Of a DNA stretch of 64,000 nucleotides, positions 1 to 8,061 are shown piece after piece (positions within the stretch are counted from its first letter, which is position 1; every line of letters starts with the position of its first letter). The notes below the pieces were generated by a model. That model ran no database searches and had not been told where the DNA came from. It saw only the letters and a list, made by a program, of their open reading frames with translations. Both the position numbers and the translations under genes were made by a program. The stretch is from Gemmiger formicilis. GTDB lineage: Bacteria > Bacillota > Clostridia > Oscillospirales > Ruminococcaceae. The stretch is from positions 1 through 64,000 of the forward strand of contig NZ_JANGCG010000009.1 of the NCBI RefSeq assembly GCF_024462815.1. Direction: 5' to 3'.

Positions 1-62
1 AAGATAGTTGGCTGGAAACGGCCTGTGAAAATAGGTAGATGCCGGCTTCTCTTTTTTATTAT

Positions 63-137
63 GGCCCGTTGGTCAAGCGGTTAAGACAGCGGCCTCTCAC
101 GCCGTTAACGTGGGTTCGATTCCCGCACGGGTCACCA
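63..137 (+). tRNA. tRNA-Glu (anticodon CTC)
   Basis: A full cloverleaf can be folded by eye. The acceptor stem GGCCCGT pairs with ACGGGTC, the anticodon stem GCGGC/GCCGT closes the loop CTCTCAC, and the T-arm contains GGTTCGATTCC. The anticodon CTC reads GAG (glutamate). The CCA end is encoded at 135-137. It is 75 nt long and is followed directly by an intrinsic terminator, so it appears to be the last or only tRNA of its transcript. Confidence 0.97.
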
Positions 138-172
138 AAAAATGCTCCCCAGCTTAGGCTGGGGAGTTTTTT
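138..172 (+). terminator. Terminator of tRNA-Glu
   Basis: A-rich run, then stem CTCCCCAGC (145-153) with GCTGGGGAG (158-166) and a run of six T. It is nearly symmetrical and could also terminate transcription from the other strand. Confidence 0.9.
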
Positions 173-310
173 GGTGCTTCCGTGCGAGGAATCGAACAGG
201 ACGGCCGCCCGCAGGCGGCAAAAAACAATCCTGCGGATTGTTTTTTAGTCCGCGGGAGATGGACGCACGGGTCACCAAAAAGCTCAGCCTTGAAAGAGGC
301 TGGGCTTTTT
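158..310. repeat. Inverted and direct copies of the tRNA-Glu 3' end
   Basis: Positions 158-197 are an imperfect reverse complement of 115-153, so the T-arm, acceptor end and terminator arm of the tRNA are mirrored around the terminator loop (CCGTGCGAGGAATCGAAC at 180-197). A second, direct copy of the last 18 nt (CGCACGGGTCACCAAAAA, 124-141) occurs at 264-281 and is again followed by a hairpin (277-290 with 297-310) and T-run. No integrase lies nearby, so these look like decayed tRNA duplicates or recombination scars, not a live attachment site. Confidence 0.75.
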
Positions 311-597
311 CTTTTATGAAGAATAAATATTTGAACAGAGGAGTGTGGGAATCGAAAAGCCCTGGCCCCGCGGGAGATTCCCCGCGCGGTGCGGCAGTTT
401 GCCAAACGGAAACACGCGGCAAACCGGAGACGGCATATAGAACAAACCGGCCGCGGGGCGTCGGGGCCCCGCCCCTACAGGGAGAAAACAGAAAGTGAAC
501 AGGCGGATTTGTTGGCCGAACAACGGAAAAATGGCGGTTAGTGTGGTATACTGGAGCCGTAAAAGACAGATACTGAAGGGGACTGGGGGAAAATTTT
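311..597. other. Non-coding stretch with GC palindrome and ldh promoter
   Basis: No convincing gene. It holds a GC-rich repeat of the CGGGGCGTCGGGGCCCCGCCCCTA type around 452-478 and a likely extended -10 element, TG at 544-545 followed by TATACT at 547-552, about 45 bp before the start of the next gene. No good -35 is visible. A further trace of the tRNA 3' region (GTGGGAATCGAA) occurs near 345. Confidence 0.55.
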
Positions 598-1590
598 ATG
601 AAAATTATTTTTTATGGCACGCGGGAGTATGACCACTACTATTTTGATGTGCTGGCGGCGGACCCGGAATATGGGTGCGGAATCAAATTCCTGACGGCCA
701 ATCTGGACGCGGATACTGCAACGCTGGCGCATGGCGGAGATGCGGTGTGCGCCTTTGTCAATGCGGACTGCTCGGCGCCGGTGCTGGAAAAGCTGGCGCA
801 TGGCGGTATCCGCTGCCTGCTGATGCGCTGCGCGGGCTACAATAACGTGGATTTGGCGGCTGCCAAACAGTACGGTATCACCGTGCTGCGCGTGCCGGGC
901 TACAGCCCGGAGGCGGTGGCGGAGCACGCCATGGCGCTGGCGCAGGCCGCGAACCGCCGCATCTGCAAGGCCTATATCAAGGTGCGCAACAACAATTTTG
1001 CGCTGGACGGCCTGTTGGGCTCGAACCTGTACGGCTCCACGGCGGGCATTGTGGGCACGGGGCGTATTGGCGCGGCTATGGCCCGTATCTGCCACGGCTA
1101 CGGCATGACGGTGCTGGCTTATGACCAGTACAAAAATCCAACGTTGGAAGGCCTTGTGCGCTATGTGGAGCTGGATGAGCTGCTGCGCACCGCGGATCTG
1201 GTCAGCCTGCACTGCCCGCTGACGTCCGAAACACACCACATGATTAACGCGGATACCATCAAAATGATGCGGGACAGCGCGGTGCTGGTCAACACGAGCC
1301 GCGGCGGGCTGATTGACACCCGCGCCCTGATTGACGCGCTGCGGGCCCGCAAGTTTGCGGGCGTGGGACTGGACGTATACGAGGATGAGAATGGCCAAGT
1401 ATTTGAGGATTTCTCCGATGATGTGTTGAAAAATGAGGTAGTGCCCATCCTGATGAGCTTCCCGAATGTGGTGGTGACGAGCCATCAGGCGTTCTTTACG
1501 CGCACAGCACTGCAGAGCATTGCCATCGTCACGATGGAAAATGCGCGCGCCTTTGCCCGGGGCGAGAAGCTGGTCAATGAGGTAAAATAA
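598..1590 (+). CDS. ldhA: D-2-hydroxyacid dehydrogenase, probably D-lactate dehydrogenase
   Basis: Cytosolic NAD-dependent oxidoreductase of 330 residues, the usual length for D-lactate dehydrogenases that reduce pyruvate to D-lactate in fermentation. Visible motifs are RCAGYNNVD (about 77-85), typical of the D-LDH branch, the Rossmann loop GTGRIG (153-158), the catalytic Arg in NTSRGG (about 234), and the catalytic His in SHQAFFT (about 296). The ATG at 598 follows a G-rich ribosome site and an extended -10 promoter. It is a single-gene unit ended by a hairpin shared with the convergent uxuA. Other 2-hydroxyacid specificity is possible, but the D-LDH signature makes lactate most likely. Confidence 0.88.
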   Translation: MKIIFYGTREYDHYYFDVLAADPEYGCGIKFLTANLDADTATLAHGGDAVCAFVNADCSAPVLEKLAHGGIRCLLMRCAGYNNVDLAAAKQYGITVLRVPGYSPEAVAEHAMALAQAANRRICKAYIKVRNNNFALDGLLGSNLYGSTAGIVGTGRIGAAMARICHGYGMTVLAYDQYKNPTLEGLVRYVELDELLRTADLVSLHCPLTSETHHMINADTIKMMRDSAVLVNTSRGGLIDTRALIDALRARKFAGVGLDVYEDENGQVFEDFSDDVLKNEVVPILMSFPNVVVTSHQAFFTRTALQSIAIVTMENARAFARGEKLVNEVK

Positions 1591-1608
1591 GCGCGATACA
1601 ATGAACAA

Positions 1609-1650
1609 ACAAAAAAGCCGCTGCTTTTTGGGCAGCGACTTTTTTGTTTT
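1609..1650. terminator. Bidirectional terminator, ldhA / uxuA
   Basis: Stem AAAAGCCGCTGC (1613-1624) with GCAGCGACTTTT (1632-1643), one G-T pair, flanked by A- and T-runs. It lies between two convergent genes and can serve both. Confidence 0.85.
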
Positions 1651-1676
1651 ATACAGCAACTTGAGGATGGCAAGAA

Positions 1677-2774
1677 TTATTTGTTCTTCTCTTCGTCGAG
1701 GCGATCCAGCAGGTCCCAGACGCCCAGCATATACTGTACGCCGAGGGCACGGTCATACTTGCCGTAGCCGGGGCGGCAGTTGCCGGGGCCCTCCTCCCAC
1801 AGCTGACGACCGTGGTCGGGACGGATGCAGCCATCAAAGCCGCAATCGTGGTAGGCACGCAGAATCTCGATGATGCCGGTCTCGCCGCAGCAATCGCGGT
1901 GGGCAGCCTCAGAGAAGTCACCGTTCTCAAAGTGGTGGATGTTGCGCACGTGGGCGAACGGGATGCGGTCGCAGTGCTTGCGCACAATGGCGGCCACGTT
2001 GTTGTTGGGGTTGGCGTTCAGGCTGCCGGAGCAGAGCGTCAGGCAGTTGTACGGATCGTCAACCATCGTCAGGAAGCGGTCGATGCTCTCGGCGTCCACC
2101 AGCAGGCGGGGCAGGCCGAAGATGTCCCATGGGGGATCGTCCTGATGAATGGCCATCTTGATGTCGCACTCGCGGCAGGTGGGCATAATGGCTTCCAGGA
2201 AGTACTTCAGGTTATCCCACAGCTTCTCCTTGGTGACGGGGGCGTAGGCCTTGAACAGCTCGTCCAGCTTGGCCATACGCTCCGGCTCCCAGCCGGGGAA
2301 GGTCATATTGTACTTCTCGGTGAACTCGAGAATGTAGTTGGCCATGCCCTTGTAATCGTCCTGAATCAGGTCCTTCTGATAGAACAGGGCGGTGGAGCCG
2401 TCGCCGACAGGATGGAACAGGTCGGTGCGGGTCCAGTCAAAGATGGGCATGAAGTTGTAGCAGATGGTCTTGACGCCGAACTTGGACAGATTGCGAATGC
2501 ACTGCTTGTAGTTCTCGATGTACTGGTCGCGGGTGGGCAGGCCAATCTTGATGTCATCGTGAACGTTGACGGACTCGACAACGGTAGCGCTGAAGCCGTA
2601 GGAGTGAATCAGGTCAACGACCTCTTTGATTTCGTTCTCCTCCCAGATTTCGCCGGGCATCTTGTTGTGCAGGGCCCAGACGATTTCCTCAACACCGGGA
2701 ATCTGCTTAATGTCGCTGAGGGTGATGGGGTCATTGCCCTCACCATACCAGCGCCAACCCATTTTCATAGACAT
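1677..2774 (-). CDS. uxuA: Mannonate dehydratase
   Basis: Dehydrates D-mannonate to 2-keto-3-deoxygluconate in the hexuronate (glucuronate) pathway; cytosolic and metal dependent. The 365-residue protein has the UxuA family start MKMGWRWYGEGND and the TIM-barrel segments WALHNKMPGEIW, CYNFMPIFDWTRTD, MAIHQDDPPW and CSGSLN. The ATG at 2774 follows AAAGGAG at 6 nt spacing. It lies downstream of the fructuronate reductase gene on the same strand, with a repeat-filled 180 bp gap between them, so the two probably form one operon. No isomerase (uxaC) is in the window. Confidence 0.95.
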   Translation of the reverse strand: MSMKMGWRWYGEGNDPITLSDIKQIPGVEEIVWALHNKMPGEIWEENEIKEVVDLIHSYGFSATVVESVNVHDDIKIGLPTRDQYIENYKQCIRNLSKFGVKTICYNFMPIFDWTRTDLFHPVGDGSTALFYQKDLIQDDYKGMANYILEFTEKYNMTFPGWEPERMAKLDELFKAYAPVTKEKLWDNLKYFLEAIMPTCRECDIKMAIHQDDPPWDIFGLPRLLVDAESIDRFLTMVDDPYNCLTLCSGSLNANPNNNVAAIVRKHCDRIPFAHVRNIHHFENGDFSEAAHRDCCGETGIIEILRAYHDCGFDGCIRPDHGRQLWEEGPGNCRPGYGKYDRALGVQYMLGVWDLLDRLDEEKNK

Positions 2775-2804
2775 ATGGTGCTCCTTTATGTTTGAAGTGT
2801 TATT

Positions 2805-2950
2805 GTTAAATGGCTTCCCTCTTGGGGGAAGCTGTCACCGGAGGTGACTGATGAGGGGAAAGTCCGCGATGATTGACCGTTGACGGCAGAACGCGGAAGC
2901 CTTGCCCTCATCCGGCCCTTGTGGGCCACCTTCCCCCGGAGGGGAGAAGG
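2805..2950. repeat. Interspersed GGCTTCCC / GTCACC repeat in uxuB-uxuA gap
   Basis: Contains GGCTTCCCTCTTGGGGGAAG, then CTGTCACCGGAGGTGACTG, then a second inverted unit around 2905-2948 (CATCCGGCCC... and CCTTCCCCCGGAGGGG). The same units recur at 5640-5700 and 13515-13550 in this window. It is non-coding and lies within an operon. Confidence 0.7.
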
Positions 2951-2954
2951 CAAA

Positions 2955-4571
2955 TCAGGCGTTCACAGCCTCGTGCAGGGTCTTGCGGACGGCGCCGGGG
3001 CCGGCAATCTCAGCCTTGAAGTAGGCCTTGATCTTGTCTGCCAGAACGGTCTTGGTCAGGTCGCTGCCGAAGATGGAAGCGTTGGACAGGATGCCGTCCA
3101 GCTGGTCGGTGACAGTCTCGGGCTTGCCGAACTCGATGCCGGCGAGCTTGGCCTGCAGGTCGTCCTTCAGCGGGTCAGCGGAAACCTCAAAGGCATTGCC
3201 GTTGTCATCGATGGCCAGCAGGTAGCGCAGCCAGCCGGCGATGGCCAGAGGAATGGAAACGAGGCTGTTCAGGTCGCGGCCCTCGGCGATGTAGCTCTTG
3301 ATGGTCTCGCCGAAGCGGATGCCGACCTTCTGAGAAGTATCGGTTGCGATGCGCTGCGGCGTGTCGGGCATGAAGGGGTTGGGCAGGCGCTGCTCGATGA
3401 CCTCGTCAATGAAGGCCTTGGGGGCCAGAATCTTCGGGTCAACGACGACCGGCAGGCCCTCGACATAGCCCAGACGCTTGATGAGGGCAACGATGTCCTC
3501 GTCCTTCATCTCGGCGCAGATCAGGTCGTAGCCCAGCATGCAGCCGTAGACGCTCATAGCGGTGTGCAGGGGGTTCAGGCAGGTGGTGACCTTCATGCGC
3601 TCGGTCTTGTTGACGGTCTCGCGGTCGGTCATATAGACGCCGGCCTTCTCCAGAGCAGGGCGGCCGTTGGGGAACTTGTCCTCAACCACCAGATACTGCG
3701 GGCGCTCGGCGTTGACGAAGGCCGCAATGAAGGTGTTCTTGGAGGTGACGATGGGGGTCATACCCTCAATGCCGTCCTTCTCCAGAGACTCCTCAACAAT
3801 CTTGTGGGGGCGCGGGGTAATCTTGTCAATCATGGACCAGGGGAAGGTAATCTTGCTCTCGTCAGACAGGTAGTCGATGAAGTCCTGGCCGACAAAGCCC
3901 TTCTCCAGCCATGCCTTGGCAACGGTCATAACGCTGGTCTGCAGCTTCTCGCCGTTGTGAGAGCAGTTGTCCATGCTGACAACTGCCAGAGGGTAAGCAC
4001 CGTTCTGGAAACGCTCCAGCAGCAGGGCGGCGACCATGCTCATAGCGTGGCGGGCGTGGGCGGGGCCCTCGTCAATGTCGGCCTGCACAACGGGCATCAG
4101 GCTGCCGTCCGGACGGTACAGTGCGTAGCCCTTCTCGGTGATGGTGAAGGAAATCATCTGCAGGCTGGGGTCGGTGAAAATCTGCTTGAAGCGGGCCATC
4201 ATCTCGGCATCGGCGGAGTTGGCGCGCAGACCCTCGGCCACAGAGCCGATAATCTCACGGCTGGTGGTGCCGTCCGGGTTCAGGGTGACGTTCATCGTCA
4301 GATTGTCATAGGGGGTGTAAATCTTGTCGATGATGTCATAGTCGAAGGTGTCGGCCGCGATGATGCCGCGGTCAGCCAGCCCCTCGTTCAGCAGGCGCTG
4401 CTGCAGGGCGGCGATGAAGCCGCGGAAGATGTTGCCAGCGCCGAAGTGTACCCAGATGGGATGCTCCTTGGTGGCGGCAGTCATGGCCGCGTGGTCAAAA
4501 GCGGGCAGCTTGACGCCCAGCTTCTCCCACTCCGCCTTCTGGTTGACAATAGAAGAAGAATTCATCTGCAT
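2955..4571 (-). CDS. uxuB: Fructuronate reductase / mannitol dehydrogenase family
   Basis: NAD-dependent long-chain polyol dehydrogenase of 538 residues. Next to uxuA it most likely interconverts D-fructuronate and D-mannonate. The family signature K-x(5)-N-x2-H is visible in KVTTCLNPLHT, and the N-terminal nucleotide loop is in WVHFGAGNIFRGF. The start is placed at 4571 because AAAGGAG lies 8 nt upstream; an in-frame codon at 4622 has no such site. A sigma-A promoter faces it in the divergent region with the AraC gene. Mannitol or tagaturonate specificity cannot be excluded from sequence alone, but the context favours fructuronate. Confidence 0.9.
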   Translation of the reverse strand: MQMNSSSIVNQKAEWEKLGVKLPAFDHAAMTAATKEHPIWVHFGAGNIFRGFIAALQQRLLNEGLADRGIIAADTFDYDIIDKIYTPYDNLTMNVTLNPDGTTSREIIGSVAEGLRANSADAEMMARFKQIFTDPSLQMISFTITEKGYALYRPDGSLMPVVQADIDEGPAHARHAMSMVAALLLERFQNGAYPLAVVSMDNCSHNGEKLQTSVMTVAKAWLEKGFVGQDFIDYLSDESKITFPWSMIDKITPRPHKIVEESLEKDGIEGMTPIVTSKNTFIAAFVNAERPQYLVVEDKFPNGRPALEKAGVYMTDRETVNKTERMKVTTCLNPLHTAMSVYGCMLGYDLICAEMKDEDIVALIKRLGYVEGLPVVVDPKILAPKAFIDEVIEQRLPNPFMPDTPQRIATDTSQKVGIRFGETIKSYIAEGRDLNSLVSIPLAIAGWLRYLLAIDDNGNAFEVSADPLKDDLQAKLAGIEFGKPETVTDQLDGILSNASIFGSDLTKTVLADKIKAYFKAEIAGPGAVRKTLHEAVNA

Positions 4572-4630
4572 AATGATTTGCTCCTTTATGTTTTGTTGCT
4601 GTATGGGGTGGTCAGATACCACCCGCGATG

Positions 4631-4706
4631 GTTATAGTATACATCCGAACTTTTTGCAAGAAAATGACCCATGTTGCTTGAAAAATTGCGAAAATTGCGG
4701 TAAAAT
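4631..4706. promoter_or_regulatory. Divergent promoters of uxuBA and araC-type gene
   Basis: Minus strand: TTGCAA (4654-4659), 17 bp, TATAAC (4631-4636) for uxuB. Plus strand: TTGAAA (4678-4683), 17 bp, TAAAAT (4701-4706) for the regulator. Two tandem copies of AAAATTGCG (4682-4690, 4691-4699) fill the plus-strand spacer and are a candidate AraC-type operator. The two -35 boxes are only 18 bp apart, so one bound protein could affect both genes. Confidence 0.75.
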
Positions 4707-4745
4707 CGAAGTATCGTAAAAAATGGACTTTTGGGAGAAAAAACT

Positions 4746-5609
4746 ATGTCCAATTACAACCCCTACACCAAACGCCAGACAATGATAGAGCCGGACTATG
4801 AGGTCTACCGCTATCGGTCCACCTATATGAACGAGGTGGAGCTGCATCATCATGACTTTTATGAAATCTATCTGCTGCTGCGCGGGCGGGTGGAGTACAT
4901 TGTTGAGAACCAGCTCTACCGCGTGCGCCCTGGTGACTGGATGCTGTGCAGCCCGCTGGAGCTGCATCAGGCCCGCATTGCCACCGATGCCGATGCCTAC
5001 GAGCGCATTGTGCTCTGGATTGCCCGGCCGTTTCTGGAAAATTTGTCGACTCCACGCACAAGTCTGACCCGCTGCTTTGATACGACCGTCCCCGGCCACA
5101 CGAACCTGCTGCGCCTGCCGGGGGCGACCGGCGCACCGCTGCGCACAACGGTGGACCGGCTGTGCGCCCTGAAGGCGAACAAGGACTACGGCAGCGACCT
5201 TTTGGCCCAGAGCGCGCTGGTGGAGCTGCTGGTGGGGCTGAACCGCGCCGCCGCCGACCGCGGGGATGCGCGGCCCATCGGCACCAGTGACCAGGTGGTC
5301 GATGCGGTGCTGCATTACATCAACGAGCACTACAGCGAGACGCTGACGCTGGACCAGCTCTCGGAGAAGTTTTTTATCAGCAAGTACCATCTGCTGCGCA
5401 AGTTTGATGCACAGGTTGGAACAACGGTACATCGCTATATTTTGCAAAAGCGCCTGCTGAACGCCAAGCAGCTGCTGGCCGGCGGCGTGCCCCCGAACGA
5501 GGTCTGCCAGTATTGCGGCTTCGGCGATTATGCGAACTTTTACCGCGCCTTCCGTGCGGAGTACAACCAGACCCCGCGGCAGTATATCCAGAGCGCGAGA
5601 GGAAAGTGA
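4746..5609 (+). CDS. AraC-family transcriptional regulator
   Basis: A 287-residue DNA-binding regulator. The N-terminal half is a cupin sensor domain with the metal/ligand-pocket pattern ELHHHDFYEIY (about 31-41) and GDWMLCSPLELHQ. The C-terminal 100 residues form the double helix-turn-helix AraC domain (LSEKFFISKYHLLRKF, then YCGFGDYANFYRAFR and TPRQYI). The start at 4746 is chosen because GGAGA precedes it by 7 nt. It is divergent from uxuBA and so probably controls hexuronate use in response to a sugar acid. The inducer cannot be read from sequence. Confidence 0.92.
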   Translation: MSNYNPYTKRQTMIEPDYEVYRYRSTYMNEVELHHHDFYEIYLLLRGRVEYIVENQLYRVRPGDWMLCSPLELHQARIATDADAYERIVLWIARPFLENLSTPRTSLTRCFDTTVPGHTNLLRLPGATGAPLRTTVDRLCALKANKDYGSDLLAQSALVELLVGLNRAAADRGDARPIGTSDQVVDAVLHYINEHYSETLTLDQLSEKFFISKYHLLRKFDAQVGTTVHRYILQKRLLNAKQLLAGGVPPNEVCQYCGFGDYANFYRAFRAEYNQTPRQYIQSARGK

Positions 5610-5905
5610 TGCCCCTGCGTTACAGGCAAACGGCTGCTGGCTGGCAGCCTCCCCCTTATCCGGCCCTGCGGGGCCACCTTCCCCCCAAGGGGAAGGCTTT
5701 TTTGGGAGCCTGTAGGGAAGGGGCTTGACCCCTCCGCTGTTTACCACCAAATGCCGCAAATCATCCGCTGGTTCGTAGGGGCGGCATATATACCGCCCGG
5801 CGGTTTCCCGCAAGCAGCATTTACCGGATAGCCGCCGCGGGTGGAGCAGAGCCCCGCCCCAACTGCGCTACTTCCGGAAATGGCATATAACCATATAACC
5901 ATATA
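5610..5905. repeat. Cluster of GC-rich interspersed repeats
   Basis: No gene is supported in this gap. It contains a CTTCCCCCC...GGGGAAGGC hairpin (about 5680-5700), the unit TGTAGGGAAGGGGCTTGACC (5701-5720), the unit CGTAGGGGCGGCATATATAC (5777-5796), a GGTTTCCCGCAAGCAGCATT segment, a GGAGCAGAGCCCCGCCCC end (5843-5860), and three tandem CCATATAA-like octamers (5884-5907). These are members of families seen throughout the window. Confidence 0.7.
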
Positions 5906-5912
5906 ACAAACC

Positions 5913-5944
5913 AAGCCCCTTCCGTTTCCAGACGGAAGGGGCTT
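5913..5944. terminator. Bidirectional terminator, araC-type gene / amt
   Basis: A perfect 13-bp stem, AAGCCCCTTCCGT (5913-5925) with ACGGAAGGGGCTT (5932-5944), lies between convergent genes. T-runs are short, so efficiency is uncertain. Confidence 0.75.
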
Positions 5945-5981
5945 TACTGACCTTTATACCTTATATATAATAGAGAAACGC

Positions 5982-7697
5982 TTATTCAACATCCTGCAGG
6001 GCGGCGTAATCCTGCTCGCCGGTGCGGACCTTGACAACCTTGGCAACGTTGTACACAAAAATCTTGCCGTCGCCGATGTGGCCGGTGTACAGGGTCCTGG
6101 TGGCCGTCTCGATGATTTTTTCCACCGGAATCTTGCTGACCACAACCTCGACCTTGACCTTCGGCAGCAGGGTGGCGTCTACCTCGGCGCCGCGGTACTT
6201 CTCGCCACTGCCCTTCTGCAGGCCGCAGCCCATCACCTGCGTGACGGTCATACCGGTTACGCCAATCTCGTTCAGGGCGCGCTTGAGCGCCTCAAACTTG
6301 GCCAGCTGCACAATGATGGAAACCTTGTGCATACCGGAATCCAGCTCAGCGGGCAGCGGAGACTCCTTGACAACCTTGACCGCTGCGGCAACCTTCTCGG
6401 GGCTGGCCTTGGTGACATCATCCTCGCCGAGGTCGGTGTTCTCGTTGGCGTCCAGCTCAGCATAGGTGGCATCGCTAATGGCAAAGCCCGCGTAGGCGCT
6501 GGTCAGGCCGTGCTCGTGAATGTCCAGACCATCCAGCTCCTCCTTCTCAGAGACACGCAGGCCGATGGTCTTTTTGATGATGGTAAAGATGAGGAACATC
6601 GTCACCAGCACCCACGCGGCCACGCTGACAACGCCCAGCAGCTGCAGGCCCAGCTTGGCAAGGCCGCCGCCGTAGAACAGGCCGCCTTCGGTGGCGAACA
6701 GACCCACGGCGATGGTGCCCCAGGCACCGTTCACGCAGTGCACCGAAACCGCACCGACAGGGTCGTCAATCTTGGCAATCTTGTCAAAGAACTCCACCGA
6801 GAAGATGCAGAGCACACCGGCCACGATGCCGATGATGGCTGCGCCGAAGGGGTCAACCAAATCGCAGCCTGCGGTGATGGCCACAAGGCCCGCCAGTGCG
6901 CCGTTGAAGGTGAGCGAAACATCGGGCTTGCCGTAGCGCACCCAGCTGACAATCAGCGCGGCAACGGTGGCCAGCGCGGCGGCAAGGTTGGTGTTGAAGC
7001 AAATCAGACCCGCGGAAACCATCGTGTCATCGCCGGTCATGCTGACGGTGGAGCCGCCGTTGAAGCCGAACCAGCAGAACCACAGGATAAAGACGCCCAG
7101 CGCCATGGCGGTCAGGTTGTGGCCGGGGATGGCCCGCGGCGTGCCCGCTTTGTTGTACTTGCCGATGCGCGGGCCAAGCATCCACGCGCCGAGGCAGGCC
7201 GTGACGCCGCCGACAAAGTGGACGGCCGTGGAGCCTGCGAAATCATGGAAGCCCAGCTGGGCCAGCCAGCCGCCGCCCCAGATCCAGTGGCCGGAAATGG
7301 GGTAGACGATCAGGCTGATGGCGGCGGAGTAGCAGCAGTAGGCGCTGAACTTCGTGCGCTCGGCCATAGAGCCGGAGACAATGGTGGCGGCGGTGGCACA
7401 GAACACCGTCTGGAACACCGCGTAGACCCAGACCGGCAGCGTGCCGAAATCATAACTGCCGCGGATGAACGGGTCAAACCCGCCGATGAGTGCGCCCGAG
7501 CCGGCGAACATAATGCCGAAGCCTACAATCCAGTAGCAGGGTGTGCCGATACAAAAATCCATCATATTCTTCATCAGAATATTGCCGGTGTTCTTTGCGC
7601 GGGTAAGGCCAGCTTCGCACAAAGCAAAGCCTGCCTGCATAAAGAACACGAGGAACGCCGCAACCAATGTCCATGTAACGTCTGCTGAGTTGTACAT
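5982..7697 (-). CDS. amt: Ammonium transporter fused to a PII regulatory domain
   Basis: Membrane ammonium channel (571 residues from the chosen start) carrying its own GlnK/GlnB-like domain. Residues 1 to about 400 are the 11-helix Amt fold with the two pore histidines in FAGSTAVHFVGG and VHCVNGAWGT. A charged linker follows (about 400-450). The last 110 residues are a complete PII domain: start HKVSIIVQLAKFEALKRAL, T-loop Tyr in KYRGAEVD, ATP-binding TGHIGDGKIFV and RTGEQD. In most bacteria these are two genes, amtB and glnK. The ATG at 7697 is preferred because GAGAGGGG lies 9 nt upstream; upstream TTG/ATG codons at 7721/7718 overlap that site. Confidence 0.95.
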   Translation of the reverse strand: MYNSADVTWTLVAAFLVFFMQAGFALCEAGLTRAKNTGNILMKNMMDFCIGTPCYWIVGFGIMFAGSGALIGGFDPFIRGSYDFGTLPVWVYAVFQTVFCATAATIVSGSMAERTKFSAYCCYSAAISLIVYPISGHWIWGGGWLAQLGFHDFAGSTAVHFVGGVTACLGAWMLGPRIGKYNKAGTPRAIPGHNLTAMALGVFILWFCWFGFNGGSTVSMTGDDTMVSAGLICFNTNLAAALATVAALIVSWVRYGKPDVSLTFNGALAGLVAITAGCDLVDPFGAAIIGIVAGVLCIFSVEFFDKIAKIDDPVGAVSVHCVNGAWGTIAVGLFATEGGLFYGGGLAKLGLQLLGVVSVAAWVLVTMFLIFTIIKKTIGLRVSEKEELDGLDIHEHGLTSAYAGFAISDATYAELDANENTDLGEDDVTKASPEKVAAAVKVVKESPLPAELDSGMHKVSIIVQLAKFEALKRALNEIGVTGMTVTQVMGCGLQKGSGEKYRGAEVDATLLPKVKVEVVVSKIPVEKIIETATRTLYTGHIGDGKIFVYNVAKVVKVRTGEQDYAALQDVE

Positions 7698-7724
7698 ACC
7701 TTGAAACCCCTCTCTCATCAATGC

Positions 7725-7824
7725 GATAGAAACAAGAAAAGCGCCGGGCAGAAATTACTTCTGCCCGGCGCCTTTGCCGTTCCTTCGTTGAGCTTATGCT
7801 ACCACAGCAAAACGCGCAGGTCAA
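7725..7824 (-). promoter_or_regulatory. amt promoter followed by leader terminator
   Basis: On the minus strand, TTGACC (7819-7824), 17 bp, TAGCAT (7796-7801). The transcript would start near 7789 and almost at once meet a perfect 13-bp stem, GCGCCGGGCAGAA with TTCTGCCCGGCGC (7741-7771), followed by TTTTCTTGTTT, about 45 nt before the start codon. This has the form of an intrinsic terminator in the 5' leader, so expression probably depends on read-through. The antitermination factor is unknown. Confidence 0.75.
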
Positions 7825-7997
7825 GAGGGTAAGTTAACATTTTGTTCACTTTTGTGGAAGCTGCTACACAAATGCCCGAAACCGCCGCGCCGGAATTGTG
7901 CAGATTGCGGTGCCCGGGCGTTGTTTTTGCCAAACCGTACATTTCCCTAAATTTATTCATTTTTTTGTAAAAAAATCTACCCAAAAATTTTTCTTTG

Positions 7998-8006
7998 TGC
8001 TATAAT
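7998..8006 (+). promoter_or_regulatory. Extended -10 promoter of the decarboxylase subunits
   Basis: TG at 7998-7999, one base, then a perfect TATAAT (8001-8006), 55 bp before oadG. The upstream DNA is AT rich, but no clear -35 hexamer is seen at the right distance. Confidence 0.65.
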
Positions 8007-8061
8007 ATCATCAAATGGCCTTTTTCCAAAGGCTGCTTACCAATCATAAGGAGGATCATCC

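Noticed and set aside
63..281. Prophage or island attachment site at tRNA-Glu
   Set aside because: The direct repeat CGCACGGGTCACCAAAAA spans only 140 bp and there is no integrase or phage gene between or near the copies, so only a scar is claimed.
7725..7800. Known riboswitch class or ANTAR dual hairpin in the amt leader
   Set aside because: Only one strong hairpin is seen, with loop GTAAT; the hexanucleotide loops with fixed A1 and G4 of ANTAR targets and any conserved riboswitch core are not recognisable.
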